64,000 nucleotides of DNA from Daejeonella sp. JGW-45 (GCF_029360805.1 NZ_JARKNC010000008.1:372001-436000); one strand, 5' to 3'; positions 16,437 to 25,527 are shown, counted from the stretch's first letter. Notes: generated from the letters alone by a model not told the origin. Numbers and translations are program-made.

Positions 16437-17657
16437 TCACGCCAACCTCTTCCTCAAGGCCGCCATATCCTCACTAATCTTCTTCTCCAGCACCTTAGCA
16501 TAAATCTGAGTCGTTGCAATCTTGGTGTGCCCCAGCATCTTACTCACCGTCTCAATAGGTACCCCATTAGAAAGCGTAACCGTAGTCGCAAACGTATGTC
16601 TCGCCAAATGGAAGGTGATATTCTTTGTTATCCCGCATATAGAAGCGATTTCTTTCAGGTACGCATTAACCTTCTGATTGGAGATCACCGGAAAAACCGT
16701 GTTGGTTACTGCCGCTCTTGGGTTCCCTTTATACTTCTTTAAGATTTCTACTGCTTTGGGAAGAAGCGGCGTGTTAACCGGAATATCCGTTTTCTGCCGG
16801 CAGGTACGCACCCACATTTCTCCATCAGAAGCTTCTACAATATTATCATGCTTCAAATTGATAACATCCACATAAGTAAGGCCGGTATAACAACAGAATA
16901 CAAAGAGATCCCGGATCATATCAATCCGGTCAATCTCAAAAACCTTGCTTTCCATAGTAGCCAGTTCCTTTTCCGACAGATGCTCCCGGTTTACTTTAAG
17001 GATTTTAAGTTTGTAATTGACAAATGGGTCTTTGGAAATCCATTCCAGTTGGATAGCCAGGTGAACCATTTTTTTCATGCGGATAATATGTTTCATTACC
17101 CCATTATTATTCATCGGCTTCTGGTGATCTAACGGCTTGTGATTCCGAAGGAATGTTTCAAAATCGTAAATGAATTTATAATCCAGTTCGTCGAGATATA
17201 AATCGGCAGATTTGAATTGCATTTGAATGAACTTAACCAGGTACCGCTGGGTTACGTAATAATGTTTAAGCGTGCTCCACTTCAGTGTACTGGCAGCGGT
17301 TTCGTTATGGTACTCAAAGAGACTGCTTAGGGTATGAACTTCTTCTGCCGTTCCCAAAAAAGCATCCTTGATGGCATCAGCATTAACAACTCTGCCCCTT
17401 AAACTTAGTTGCTGGTAGCAGGTGCCGATGGCCATCCGAACTTCATGCAAGTAGTAATTAATACTTTTAAATTCTTCCCGATTGCCCTTTAACGTCCCTT
17501 TGACGTTATCCCAGCTTTTAACTTCTACCAACTGTTTCAATGCGATATAACAGCGCTTCCTGTTAACCGTAACGCATGCATAAACTGGTGCTTTTCCATC
17601 TCTTACTTTATCAGCTCTGATAGTGAAATGGATTCCGAATGACTGTGATGTTCTCAT
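16437..17657 (-). CDS. int: Tyrosine recombinase (CTnDOT-type integrase)
   Basis: 406 residues with an N-terminal arm-binding domain, a SAM-like core-binding domain (about 105-200) and a C-terminal catalytic domain. Catalytic signatures: HLARH with His350 and Arg353, LGH with His377, and Tyr386 in TTQIYAKV. The usual first Arg is not in place: the box reads YTGLTYVDVINL, as in IntDOT-like enzymes known to lack Arg I. Its upstream side faces arm-like repeats and the right core (17966-17986), the usual layout for an integrase beside its attachment site. It probably integrates and excises the 126-17986 island. Confidence 0.92.
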   Translation of the reverse strand: MRTSQSFGIHFTIRADKVRDGKAPVYACVTVNRKRCYIALKQLVEVKSWDNVKGTLKGNREEFKSINYYLHEVRMAIGTCYQQLSLRGRVVNADAIKDAFLGTAEEVHTLSSLFEYHNETAASTLKWSTLKHYYVTQRYLVKFIQMQFKSADLYLDELDYKFIYDFETFLRNHKPLDHQKPMNNNGVMKHIIRMKKMVHLAIQLEWISKDPFVNYKLKILKVNREHLSEKELATMESKVFEIDRIDMIRDLFVFCCYTGLTYVDVINLKHDNIVEASDGEMWVRTCRQKTDIPVNTPLLPKAVEILKKYKGNPRAAVTNTVFPVISNQKVNAYLKEIASICGITKNITFHLARHTFATTVTLSNGVPIETVSKMLGHTKIATTQIYAKVLEKKISEDMAALRKRLA

Positions 17658-17715
17658 AAAATTGCTTTTTTAGCTTAAATTCATACAATACATCCCGTTT
17701 TTTGGATCAATTACA

Positions 17716-17820
17716 GGTAACACAGAGGTAACACAAACAGCTTGAAAACAAGGCCATTTTAGTTAACTTTTTAGGCCGTAAATAAAAGACATTCAATTAC
17801 TTACAGCGTTTTGTGTTACC
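17716..17820. other. Arm-type repeat cluster upstream of the integrase
   Basis: The 9-mer GGTAACACA occurs at 17716-17724 and 17727-17735 in direct orientation and as TGTGTTACC at 17812-17820. Further 10-bp doublets follow at 17871-17890 (ATTGATATGA / ATTGATATAG) and 17940-17959 (GAACTAGTAT / GAACTAGTGT). Short repeats between an integrase gene and its core site are typical of arm-type recombinase or excision-factor sites. Function is inferred. Confidence 0.5.
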
Positions 17821-17905
17821 TCAAAGGTAAAACTAAAAACAGGTAGTCGGATTGGTAACCAGAATGGTAGATTGATATGAATTGATATAGACTAAAAGAA
17901 AGCAA

Positions 17906-18080
17906 AAAACCCTGTAAATCAGACTGTTTACAGGGTTTTGAACTAGTATGAACTAGTGTTTCGTGCGCCCACCTGGGCTCGAACCTATTTCTATATTCTA
18001 CTAAATACCAATAACTTACAAAGAGCACCAGATAGAAGGTATCTGGTTAGGTATCTGGCCTAAATGACAATACAAAGTTA
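17906..18080. other. Right attachment-like site: hairpin, 21-bp core, diverged arm
   Basis: A 13-bp perfect stem (17906-17918 with 17927-17939, loop of 8) precedes a 21-bp core at 17966-17986 identical to 126-146. The sequence after the core is related to 147-235, so on the right side another element of the same family begins rather than unrelated chromosome. The hairpin could also serve as a terminator. Within 17658-18185 I find no gene. Confidence 0.65.
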
Positions 18081-18185
18081 CGGGTAAAACGTCGCACAAC
18101 AAAAAAATACGATCTTTATTTGTGATACCATTGGCGAACATCAAATCCTATAAATTACGGAAAAGACTTTCTTGTCGAAAATACT

Positions 18186-19412
18186 ATGATTAACTCCAGA
18201 GGCCTATTATATCCGGCATTGCATAAATTTCATAGCGCCCTAAGCTGTTTAGAGAAATTCGAAAAAGGGACTAACTTTTTCGACAATATCGGTTACTTGG
18301 ATAATTTTTTTTCAGAATACAGAAATATCACCTTTGTCCTGCAAAAATCATTAGCACATAGCGATTTCACCTCTACATATGAGAAATTGCGAGATCAACA
18401 CCTCGTCAATAATGTGGGTAAATGGTTCATCGAAAAGCGTAACGAAGTACTTAAACAGCAACCATTTGATCTTGAAAAAAGGATTGTAATCAGTATTTAT
18501 GCTGGCCAGGGTGCTGTAATTCTGCCCGAATTAGTCTTTACAATTGATAATGATGTAGAATTTTCGACGATTGTTGATTCCCTGAAGGCAACCCTTTTGG
18601 GTCTTAACCAATTGGAGGTGATGTTTTCGGCGGAGTTTTTCTTTTATGAGCATGGTCACGGTCAAGATCTCTATGATAATTTCATTTCCGGTATAGATCA
18701 AATGAAACTCTTTCTGTTAGACATGAAAAAGGCCATTAATGAGGAATGTAAATTGTCTGATGCACTCGAAAGCAAAATTGAAAAGATGACTTTTTACCAT
18801 GTGCCTAAAGACATGCTTTTTGTGGATGACTACATGTTTTATACTAAGAAAAAACGCTTTGAAAAAGCTTCACGGATGGCTATGTGGGCTGGTCCACGTC
18901 AGTCTAGAGTTCCGATTGAAAACCTAAATAAATATTACCCTGACGGAGACGTATTCAACAAATTTGAAATTATGCATTTGATGTTTTTTCAATGGCAAAA
19001 AACATTATTACCGACTTGCCTAATTGTATATAGCAATGATACTTTTGAATTAAACAGCTTTGGGTTCTCGATCAAAACCACAGTTTACAGGAAGTTTAAT
19101 GAGATTGCGAAACGCATTGAGTCCGATAATATAATAAGCGTCCTCTTCGTAACTGAAATGTATACTTATAACATACAGGACATAAAGAATCTAGACAGCC
19201 GTGAAAGGGTCAAACATGCAAAAAATGAGATATTAGCATTCTATATGATCGATAACCAATTAGGAATGAAATCTCATGGATTTGACACAAAACTAATCGA
19301 TGATTTCAAATATATCGCTTCCGTAATGTTTGCAGAACCAAGTGAACCTGAATTACCACGATTTATGAATCCAGTTATAAAGGAATTTGCACGTTTGAGA
19401 GCCAAGTCTTAG
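18186..19412 (+). CDS. Unknown 408-aa protein
   Basis: No family recognised. The N-terminal about 110 residues are helical (HKFHSALSCLEKFEKG, then YRNITFVLQKSLAHSDFTST) and loosely resemble HEPN-like helical bundles, but the R-x4-6-H motif is not clear. The middle has strands and an acidic helix region, and the rest is mixed alpha/beta with no visible catalytic pattern; no signal peptide or membrane segment. It stands alone, first gene after the right attachment-like site, convergent with the arsenic operon, so it is probably cargo of the second element. Confidence 0.6.
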   Translation: MINSRGLLYPALHKFHSALSCLEKFEKGTNFFDNIGYLDNFFSEYRNITFVLQKSLAHSDFTSTYEKLRDQHLVNNVGKWFIEKRNEVLKQQPFDLEKRIVISIYAGQGAVILPELVFTIDNDVEFSTIVDSLKATLLGLNQLEVMFSAEFFFYEHGHGQDLYDNFISGIDQMKLFLLDMKKAINEECKLSDALESKIEKMTFYHVPKDMLFVDDYMFYTKKKRFEKASRMAMWAGPRQSRVPIENLNKYYPDGDVFNKFEIMHLMFFQWQKTLLPTCLIVYSNDTFELNSFGFSIKTTVYRKFNEIAKRIESDNIISVLFVTEMYTYNIQDIKNLDSRERVKHAKNEILAFYMIDNQLGMKSHGFDTKLIDDFKYIASVMFAEPSEPELPRFMNPVIKEFARLRAKS

Positions 19413-19464
19413 CGAAGTCAAAATTGCAGATCTTCGGTCTAACGAATTTAGTCTGGGCGCAAAA

Positions 19465-20148
19465 TCAATATCCTTTCCTAAGTCGATCCGCCAAATCACG
19501 TGGCAATAGGCTGTCCTCAATCGCCATTGCCGCCTTGCCTACGTCATATTCAAATCGTATAAATTCTACCCCTATCTCGGCTTCCTGCGGTGTTGGGATC
19601 GTTAATACAACATAACATCCGCGAGGGTCTCCATCTTTAGGCTTGCCTACCGAACCAATATTTATGACATGCCGTTTACCATTGTCAATTACCCGATAGT
19701 ACGGCTTATGGGAGTGTCCGACACAGAGAATAGTTGCTTCGCCCATCAATTCCATAACATATTCTTCTGCCGTATCTTCCAGCACATATTCATCTACCTT
19801 CTGAGGACTTCCATGTGCTAATAGCACTTTACCAATTGATTTAAATTGCAGCTCGATAATAGCGGGTAGCGATAGCAAATAATCCCGGTTAGACCGTGTA
19901 ACTAAAGTGTAGGCGTAATTCTTTTCATCGCATGCGTCCAGATCAGCCAGCTTCAAATCATGATTTCCTGCAAGTGTGGAAATGCCGCGTTTTCGTACCT
20001 CATCAATTATTTCGTTCGGCCAAATATGGTAGCCGATCAGATCACCAAGGCAATATACCGCGTCTGCCTTTCTTGCATCAAGGTCTGCGAGGAATGCCTC
20101 GAAAGCCGGTAAATTGGCATGTATGTCGGAAAATAGCGCAATCTTCAT
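19465..20148 (-). CDS. Calcineurin-like metallophosphoesterase (YfcE type)
   Basis: Starting at [16 protein letters not shown] (ATG 20148), the protein shows the metallophosphoesterase set: SDIHAN (D and H metal ligands), [23 protein letters not shown] and VGHSHKPYY. These bind two metals in phosphodiesterases or phosphatases of the YfcE group. Its ATG overlaps the stop of acr3 by ATGA, so it is translated with the arsenic operon, an uncommon last member. It may hydrolyse an arsenic-modified or stress nucleotide, but the substrate is unknown. Confidence 0.85.
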   Translation of the reverse strand: MKIALFSDIHANLPAFEAFLADLDARKADAVYCLGDLIGYHIWPNEIIDEVRKRGISTLAGNHDLKLADLDACDEKNYAYTLVTRSNRDYLLSLPAIIELQFKSIGKVLLAHGSPQKVDEYVLEDTAEEYVMELMGEATILCVGHSHKPYYRVIDNGKRHVINIGSVGKPKDGDPRGCYVVLTIPTPQEAEIGVEFIRFEYDVGKAAMAIEDSLLPRDLADRLRKGY

Positions 20149-21221
20149 TGTGAAACAGGTTTGGAATAATACTTTTTTCGAAGCCAAAATGCTACGTTGA
20201 CCAGGGCAATTAACGCAGGGACTTCTACTAGAGGACCGATCACACCCGCAAACGCCTGACCTGAATTGATCCCGAACACACCGATTGCTACAGCAATAGC
20301 CAACTCGAAGTTATTACCAGTGGCAGTGAATGCGATGGAAGCACTGCGCGAATAGTCTGCTCCAAACCCTTTCCCGATAAAGAAGCTGATCAGGAACATA
20401 AACGCGAAATAGATCACCAGCGGAATAGCGATTCGTACCACATCCATCGGGATCTGCACGATCAATTCGCCTTTCAGACTAAACATGATTACGATGGTAA
20501 ACAACAAAGCAATAAGTGTGATTGGCGAGATCAGCGGAACGAACTTTGTTTGGAACCATTCAATACCTTTTAAACGGATCAAGCTATAGCGACTGATAAT
20601 CCCTAATGCAAACGGTATTCCAAGGTAAATTCCCACGCTTTCGGCAATTTGCCCAATGCTGATATTTACTTCCAAGCCGTTCATTCCCAATAACGGTGGA
20701 ATAACCGTGATAAACAGCCATGCATAGACGCTGTAAAGCAAAACCTGAAAAATGCTGTTTAAAGCAATCAAACCGGCGGCATACTCGCGGTTGCCTTCGG
20801 CCAATTCGTTCCAAACCACTACCATTGCGATACATCGGGCAAGACCGATGAGGATCAAGCCTACCATATAATCCGGGTAATCACGCAAAAACGTAACTGC
20901 AAGAATAAACATGATAATCGGACCAATTATCCAATTCAGGATGAGCGAGGCCGTCAAGACTTTGGTATCACTGAAAACCTCGCCCATGTTTTCATATTTT
21001 ACTTTTGCCAGCGGTGGATACATCATCAGGATCAGACCGATTGCCAACGGAATGTTCGTTGTTCCACTTGAAAAAGAGTTTATAAAGCCAGAAGATGATG
21101 GAATAAGATACCCTATAGCAACACCGAGTGCCATTGCCAAAAAGATCCACAGGGTTAAATAGCGGTCGAGAAAACCGAGTTTCTTTCGCTCCACGACCGG
21201 AGCGCAGTTGGTAGCCGACAT
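20145..21221 (-). CDS. acr3: ACR3-type arsenite efflux permease
   Basis: 358 residues with about ten hydrophobic segments, beginning with [19 protein letters not shown]-like sequence typical of ACR3 (BART superfamily). Motifs seen: [17 protein letters not shown], the Cys-containing [17 protein letters not shown] with the thiolate implicated in As(III) transport, and [17 protein letters not shown]. It exports arsenite produced by the ArsC encoded just upstream (5-bp gap). Inner membrane protein. Confidence 0.95.
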   Translation of the reverse strand: MSATNCAPVVERKKLGFLDRYLTLWIFLAMALGVAIGYLIPSSSGFINSFSSGTTNIPLAIGLILMMYPPLAKVKYENMGEVFSDTKVLTASLILNWIIGPIIMFILAVTFLRDYPDYMVGLILIGLARCIAMVVVWNELAEGNREYAAGLIALNSIFQVLLYSVYAWLFITVIPPLLGMNGLEVNISIGQIAESVGIYLGIPFALGIISRYSLIRLKGIEWFQTKFVPLISPITLIALLFTIVIMFSLKGELIVQIPMDVVRIAIPLVIYFAFMFLISFFIGKGFGADYSRSASIAFTATGNNFELAIAVAIGVFGINSGQAFAGVIGPLVEVPALIALVNVAFWLRKKYYSKPVSQ

Positions 21222-21226
21222 TCTGG

Positions 21227-21646
21227 TTAATCTTTTAGGTAAGTTTTTACGAAGTCTGCTGAATACACTTTGATCAGGTCGCGCACCCGCCTGAACTCGT
21301 TCATCACTTCCTCGTCTGTTCCATTCGCTTTTGCCGGATCAGGGAAGTTCTGATGGAAGCGTTTTACGTTTCCGGGAAAGAACGGACAAGCTTCGTTTGC
21401 GTTATCGCAAACGGTGATCACATAGTCGAAAGGGATATCAAGGTATTCATCTACGTGGTTGGACGTATGGGCCGAAATATCAATATGATCTTCAGCCATT
21501 ATCTGGATCGCTTTAGGGTTCACACCATGTGTTTCTATGCCTGCGCTGTAAATTTTGACTTGATCCCCGGCAAAGTGCTGTAAATAACCATGTGCGATCT
21601 GGCTCCGGCAACTATTGCCAGTACAGAGTACTAAAATGTTCTTCAT
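21227..21646 (-). CDS. arsC: Thioredoxin-type arsenate reductase ArsC
   Basis: From ATG 21646 ([15 protein letters not shown]) the protein carries the low-molecular-weight phosphatase P-loop CTGNSCRS and the later [16 protein letters not shown] block, supplying the two further Cys of thioredoxin-coupled ArsC. It reduces arsenate to arsenite in the cytoplasm for export by the next gene's ACR3. The start at 21646 overlaps the arsN2-like stop by ATGA, which settles it against an upstream in-frame ATG at 21691. About 139 residues, normal for the family. Confidence 0.95.
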   Translation of the reverse strand: MKNILVLCTGNSCRSQIAHGYLQHFAGDQVKIYSAGIETHGVNPKAIQIMAEDHIDISAHTSNHVDEYLDIPFDYVITVCDNANEACPFFPGNVKRFHQNFPDPAKANGTDEEVMNEFRRVRDLIKVYSADFVKTYLKD

Positions 21647-22074
21647 AATGGGTTTAAGGTTTTCTTCATCACGGTAGCCGATTGCGGACAAACGTGGCTA
21701 AATTCAGACGACTGCTGTACTTCTTCTGGCACTTCGTTCCTGGTGATTCTTAGATAAGCTCTACGATCGAAATATTCAGGCGCTGTTTCAGTAAGAAGGT
21801 AAATTTCTTTTAACCCCTTTGAACTGGCGTGACTCTCGATATTTCGGATTAACTGATCTGCAATTCCCTGACCACGAAATTCGGGGTGAACGACGAGTGA
21901 ACGTAGCAGCGCGAAATCTCCATAGGTTTCAAGCCCTACCACACCGGCAAGCTGATCATTCGTTCTTGCGATCAGAAAGCTATTCAACATTTCCGGCAAA
22001 TCCTCAACAGGTAGCTTTTGGGAAGCGAGCAGAGCAACTATACTTTCTCTATCTGATGCTTGTTCTATCTTCAT
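21643..22074 (-). CDS. arsN2: ArsN2-like GNAT acetyltransferase
   Basis: 143 residues with the GNAT acetyl-CoA loop HPEFRGQGIADQLI and the C-terminal blocks EYFDRRAYLRITRNEVP and EFSHVCPQSATVMKK that I associate with ArsN2 of arsenic operons. ArsN-type enzymes acetylate organoarsenicals or related toxins such as arsinothricin; the substrate here is inferred from family and position. It sits between the Cys-rich gene and arsC with a 4-bp overlap, so it is co-translated. Confidence 0.8.
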   Translation of the reverse strand: MKIEQASDRESIVALLASQKLPVEDLPEMLNSFLIARTNDQLAGVVGLETYGDFALLRSLVVHPEFRGQGIADQLIRNIESHASSKGLKEIYLLTETAPEYFDRRAYLRITRNEVPEEVQQSSEFSHVCPQSATVMKKTLNPL

Positions 22075-22080
22075 AACAGA

Positions 22081-22641
22081 TTAGCAGCAGCCTCCGCCGG
22101 GTGTGCAACAATCAGTGGCCACCGCCAGATTCTTCATTTCAACCTTTGGTTTTTCAGTTGGAGCGCAACATTCCTCGCCACTATTTGTGGTACCACAGCT
22201 TCCACCACGATTAATTGCTTTGCATTGTGTAAAATCAGGTTGAAGGTCCACAATCAGATTCTCGCCATTTATGCTAATCGTTCCGGGAAACATCTGGCGT
22301 GTGTCGAACTGGGAATTACCGAACTCAATCTTTACTGTGGCGGTTGGATTAAGCGGCAACGCCGTTTCCACGATTTCTACAATTGAAAGCGCTTTACGTA
22401 CTTTCATTGCCCGCTCTTGTTGTTTTTCACCCGGTTCCCACAGTTGCACGATGATCTCCGTCCAGCTATTTTTAACGCCGCCGCAATCTACCGAAGTAAT
22501 GGGTGCTTGTTTAATTTCGGTAATGTGGTACGATGCATCTACCCATTTATTTTCAGCGTACTGAAATTGGAGATCTAAATCAGGGTTTGCCACCAACTGT
22601 TCTTTGAAGGCTTTCCAGTTCATTGTTTGTGTAGTGTCCAT
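22081..22641 (-). CDS. DUF6428-like protein with Cys-rich C-terminus
   Basis: 186 residues. The first about 130 form a beta-rich domain (LDLQFQYAENKWVDASYHIT, TEIIVQLWEPG, TVKIEFGNSQFD) typical of DUF6428 proteins that I recall from Bacteroidota ars operons. The tail is rich in thiols: GGSCGTTNSGEECC, then DCCTPGGGCC. Such vicinal cysteines suggest binding of As(III) as a chaperone or sink for the pump (inference). An ArsR-like palindrome lies directly upstream at 22651-22666. Confidence 0.7.
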   Translation of the reverse strand: MDTTQTMNWKAFKEQLVANPDLDLQFQYAENKWVDASYHITEIKQAPITSVDCGGVKNSWTEIIVQLWEPGEKQQERAMKVRKALSIVEIVETALPLNPTATVKIEFGNSQFDTRQMFPGTISINGENLIVDLQPDFTQCKAINRGGSCGTTNSGEECCAPTEKPKVEMKNLAVATDCCTPGGGCC

Positions 22642-22650
22642 AGCTTTATG

Positions 22651-22666
22651 ATTGTAATATTGCGAT
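22651..22666. promoter_or_regulatory. ArsR operator-like palindrome, copy 2
   Basis: ATTGTAATATTGCGAT, matching (as reverse complement, one base different) the palindrome before arsR at 23021-23036. It sits 10 bases before the ATG of the Cys-rich gene, so the operon may have an internal ArsR-controlled promoter. Confidence 0.55.
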
Positions 22667-22684
22667 AGTTTAATTCAATTTTTT

Positions 22685-23014
22685 TTAACAACAGCCTGTC
22701 GGCCCTTTATATCCAGTAACAAAGTCTCCGAAATTCTCGATCAGCATTTTCCAGGCTTTAGGTTCGATACAATAACAAACGCTCACGCCTTCAATCGTTC
22801 CTTGAATCAACCCGGCACTTTTCAGTTCCTTTAAATGCTGAGAGATAGTTGCTTGTGCCAGCCCAAGTTCACCTACCAAGTCGCCGCAAATGCAGGTATT
22901 GGCAATCATGATTCGCTGCAAGATTGCAATCCTTGCCGGATGTGCCAACGCTTTCAGCATCGTAGCAAGCTTATTTTGCTCTTCTGTGAAGATTTCGGTT
23001 TTGGTAGTTCCCAT
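22685..23014 (-). CDS. arsR: ArsR-family arsenite-responsive repressor
   Basis: 109 residues with the ArsR/SmtB winged helix: LKALAHPARIAILQRI, then LGLAQATISQHLKELKSAGLI as recognition helix. As(III)-binding cysteines are plausible in NTCICGDLV near the start of the DNA-binding region, and the C-terminus ends GPTGCC. It leads the minus-strand ars operon and faces the MerC-like gene across 73 bp, so it can control both directions. A palindrome at 23021-23036 lies 6 bp from its start. Confidence 0.92.
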   Translation of the reverse strand: MGTTKTEIFTEEQNKLATMLKALAHPARIAILQRIMIANTCICGDLVGELGLAQATISQHLKELKSAGLIQGTIEGVSVCYCIEPKAWKMLIENFGDFVTGYKGPTGCC

Positions 23015-23020
23015 AATTCC

Positions 23021-23036
23021 ATCGCAATATTACGAT
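23021..23036. promoter_or_regulatory. ArsR operator-like palindrome, copy 1
   Basis: ATCGCAATATTACGAT is a 16-bp palindrome with one mismatched pair, placed in the divergent region between arsR (start 23014) and the MerC-like gene (start 23088). Position and symmetry fit an ArsR dimer site; a matching copy is at 22651-22666. Confidence 0.65.
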
Positions 23037-23087
23037 TATTTTGTAGTATCGACAAATAAGTAGAAAAAAAGATCGAAATTTGCGTGA

Positions 23088-23693
23088 ATGAAATTGACAC
23101 ATAGCATAGATAAATTGGGCACAACCGGCCTATTTTTAACGGCGATCCTATCACCATGCTGCTTTCCTATCTTTGCATTTGGTGCATCGCTGTTCGGTTT
23201 TGGAAGTGCCGAACTATTTGGAGGTTGGACTATGTGGATCTTTCAGGCAATGATCATAGTGTCAATTGCAGGTCTTATCGTCTCCTATTTCCAGCACAAG
23301 TACCTGTATCCACTGCTTATTGCGATACCCAGCGCAGCCCTGATCTTTTATGGCTATCATTTTGACCTTAGCGACTATTACCAGTACATGATCTACATAG
23401 GTATGGTAGGCATGTTAGCTGCAACCTGGGTAAATTACAAGAAGAATAAGGGTAATAATCATCGGGGAAATGCGGACGATCCAACTAGTGCAGTTGAGCT
23501 CACCTCTACAATTACCTGCCCGGATTGCGGGTTTAAAAAAACTGAAACGATGGCTACCGATTCCTGCCAATATTTTTATAAGTGCACTAATTGTGAAGCG
23601 GTATTGAAACCTCAAAAAGGTGATTGCTGCGTATTTTGTAGTTATGGCACAGTGAAATGCCCCCCAATACAGCAAAACACGTCCTGTTGCTAA
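23088..23693 (+). CDS. MerC-like membrane protein with Cys-rich GDCC tail
   Basis: 201 residues. The first about 115 make four membrane helices with SPCCFPIFAFG in the first, the paired Cys of MerC-type metal uptake or transport proteins. The cytosolic tail has a zinc-ribbon-like CPDCGFKKTE..YKCTNC pair and then GDCCVFCSYGTVKCPP, a motif I know from Bacteroidota metal-resistance proteins; it ends SCC. A role in handling thiophilic metals (arsenic, mercury) with the divergent ars operon is inferred. It is probably co-regulated by ArsR. Confidence 0.75.
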   Translation: MKLTHSIDKLGTTGLFLTAILSPCCFPIFAFGASLFGFGSAELFGGWTMWIFQAMIIVSIAGLIVSYFQHKYLYPLLIAIPSAALIFYGYHFDLSDYYQYMIYIGMVGMLAATWVNYKKNKGNNHRGNADDPTSAVELTSTITCPDCGFKKTETMATDSCQYFYKCTNCEAVLKPQKGDCCVFCSYGTVKCPPIQQNTSCC

Positions 23694-23710
23694 TTACAAG
23701 TTGAACGCCA

Positions 23711-24121
23711 ATGAGACTCAAAAAAACCATTCCGGCCTTACCCGTTGTAAGCATTGAAGACGCAATTGCTTTTTACGAATCGAAAATGGCTTTTAAGGCC
23801 CGCCACAAAGAGCAGTATTTTGCCATCCTCATTAGGGATGAAGTAGAGATTCACTTATGGGCATCTTGTGACAAAAGCTGGAAGTTTACCGGGTTGCTGC
23901 GATTGTTCAAACCTATTTGGAGCGGAGCAGAAAGCTTTTTAGCTGGTACTGCAAGTTGTCGTATTGAGGTGGAAGGCATTGATGAATTATACCAACATTA
24001 CAAACAGGCAGATGTATTGCATAACAAACAGACTATTGTTGAAACACAGCACTGGGGTCAACGAGATTTTGCTACTGTTGATTTATACGGTAATCTCCTG
24101 ACGTTTTATGAAAATTCTTAA
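23711..24121 (+). CDS. VOC-family (bleomycin-resistance/glyoxalase type) protein
   Basis: 136 residues with the paired beta-alpha-beta-beta-beta pattern of vicinal-oxygen-chelate proteins: ALPVVSIEDAIAFYES at the start, EVEIHLW in the first half, and DFATVDLYGNLLTFYEN as the closing strand pair with its Glu. Sequence is closest to bleomycin-binding proteins. It follows the MerC-like gene by 17 bp, probably in one transcript, and overlaps the end of the convergent HEPN gene by 4 bp. Substrate unknown. Confidence 0.8.
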   Translation: MRLKKTIPALPVVSIEDAIAFYESKMAFKARHKEQYFAILIRDEVEIHLWASCDKSWKFTGLLRLFKPIWSGAESFLAGTASCRIEVEGIDELYQHYKQADVLHNKQTIVETQHWGQRDFATVDLYGNLLTFYENS

Positions 24122-25527
24122 AATGCTGTCCTTTGTTTAAAAATCTGCTTTGCCATGTCCAGCAGCTTTGATACTCGACTTAGAATTTCGGGTAAATCAT
24201 TCTGGGGAATCAGGTAATTGGTATTGTATCGGGCATCTAAGTACGCATCCTCCAATACCTTTAACAACCGCTCTTCCTCCTCCGTATCAGCAGGAAAGAT
24301 GTCGTTTAGCTGTGGAGCCAGCCGCCTGTTAAGCTTTTTTAACGACTTAATCGAATGTGTACGACGCTCTATACCATACAGTGAAAGCGCCACCGCTCGA
24401 AACGTCAGCTCCGTGGCCTGCTGGAGCATAAACATTGCCATAGCGGAATCATTGCTTTCTGCATACTTTTCGGCGCCTGTGTAAAAGCTATGTGCTTTTG
24501 CCATCCCCGCCTCAAACTCCCGCCGGGCTTTGTCAACCACTGCCGCAAACTTTTCCGTTGGCAGATCCGGTATTTTTGCAGAAGTATTTTGGAAGATTAA
24601 GTTTTCCTTTAAACATACCAGCGAATAGTAGATGTGCCCATCGTTCAGCGCTTGTTGGATGGCAGATGCTTTGTGTAACGAACAACTTAACCCACCGTCC
24701 TTCGCCGTAATCAGCTCCACCACAGGCTCAAGCTCTTGAAAAGGCGTCCCATTGTTGTCCGGCAGTACAATTAACAAATCCCGATAGGTAGCAGCCGTTT
24801 CTTGCAAAACTTTAGGGTGGGTAACCTGAAAAATCATTTCCGGTTCAAGGGATGCTACGATCAGGTCAACGATTGGAGATGACTCCGATGCCTTATTGAG
24901 TTTCTTGAAAGTACTCGGAATCTTATCATCTCGCTCGTAAATTAGGTATATCGCCTCAATCAAGGATTCTAAAAAGTCATAGTGGCCAAGTCCAATGCCT
25001 TCCCCTGTCGCTTCACAAATGCTTGTTTTACTTAAAGCGTATTCCATCAATTGCGTCAATATTTCTGACCATTCCTCAAAGCTGTGGGCATTGAAAAAGC
25101 GTTTTATGGCAAGCAATGGCTCTTCGGTTTCTTCAAGTGTTAATCTGCGGACCTTCCCCTTATACGTTTCCTCTATTTCTCCGAGGTTCCGCATGTAGAC
25201 GCGATCTGCCAGCGCTTGTTCCTCGCTAAACGGCGCGAAATCATCCAGCTCCAGATCGGCCTGGATGGCTTCGGCGGCATCAAGCAACGCCCTTGCGGCA
25301 GTCATAACGTCCATTAAATGTTCCTTGATCGAAAGAACGATCGAAGGGTTGCCTAGAAAGGACCACGGTGCTGAATCAGTCGCGGACTTGAACCACAGCC
25401 ACAGTTTCATGCGCATATATTTCAAATTAGTAGCATTGAATATTTGAGCAATGATCTCCCGAGCAGTTTTTAGCTTCTCGTTGTAAACCAGTTCTATTGC
25501 CTCATCCGGCAGTTGATTGTTTTCCAT
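24118..25527 (-). CDS. HEPN-domain protein
   Basis: 469 residues from ATG 25527. The C-terminal about 130 form a HEPN domain: FYTGAEKYAESNDSAMAMFM, LQQATELTFRAVALSLYGIE, SIKSLKKLNRRL and the closing LEDAYLDARYNTNYL typical of HEPN. The larger N-terminal part is helical (SFEEWSEILTQLMEYALS, LESLIEAIYLIYE) without a recognised family. Many conjugative elements of this phylum carry such a gene next to an XRE regulator, as here (divergent at 25644). It could be RNase-like or a nucleotide-binding accessory. Confidence 0.75.
   Translation of the reverse strand: MENNQLPDEAIELVYNEKLKTAREIIAQIFNATNLKYMRMKLWLWFKSATDSAPWSFLGNPSIVLSIKEHLMDVMTAARALLDAAEAIQADLELDDFAPFSEEQALADRVYMRNLGEIEETYKGKVRRLTLEETEEPLLAIKRFFNAHSFEEWSEILTQLMEYALSKTSICEATGEGIGLGHYDFLESLIEAIYLIYERDDKIPSTFKKLNKASESSPIVDLIVASLEPEMIFQVTHPKVLQETAATYRDLLIVLPDNNGTPFQELEPVVELITAKDGGLSCSLHKASAIQQALNDGHIYYSLVCLKENLIFQNTSAKIPDLPTEKFAAVVDKARREFEAGMAKAHSFYTGAEKYAESNDSAMAMFMLQQATELTFRAVALSLYGIERRTHSIKSLKKLNRRLAPQLNDIFPADTEEEERLLKVLEDAYLDARYNTNYLIPQNDLPEILSRVSKLLDMAKQIFKQRTAF

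Noticed and set aside
126-17986. tRNA 3' ends at the two core sites (minus strand reads GGTTCGAGCCC)
   Set aside because: The T-arm-like sequence does not make a full 5-bp stem with its flanks and no anticodon or D-arm follows in either copy.
17816-18028. 70-codon minus-strand frame over the right attachment-like region
   Set aside because: Crosses the hairpin and core site and resembles no protein.
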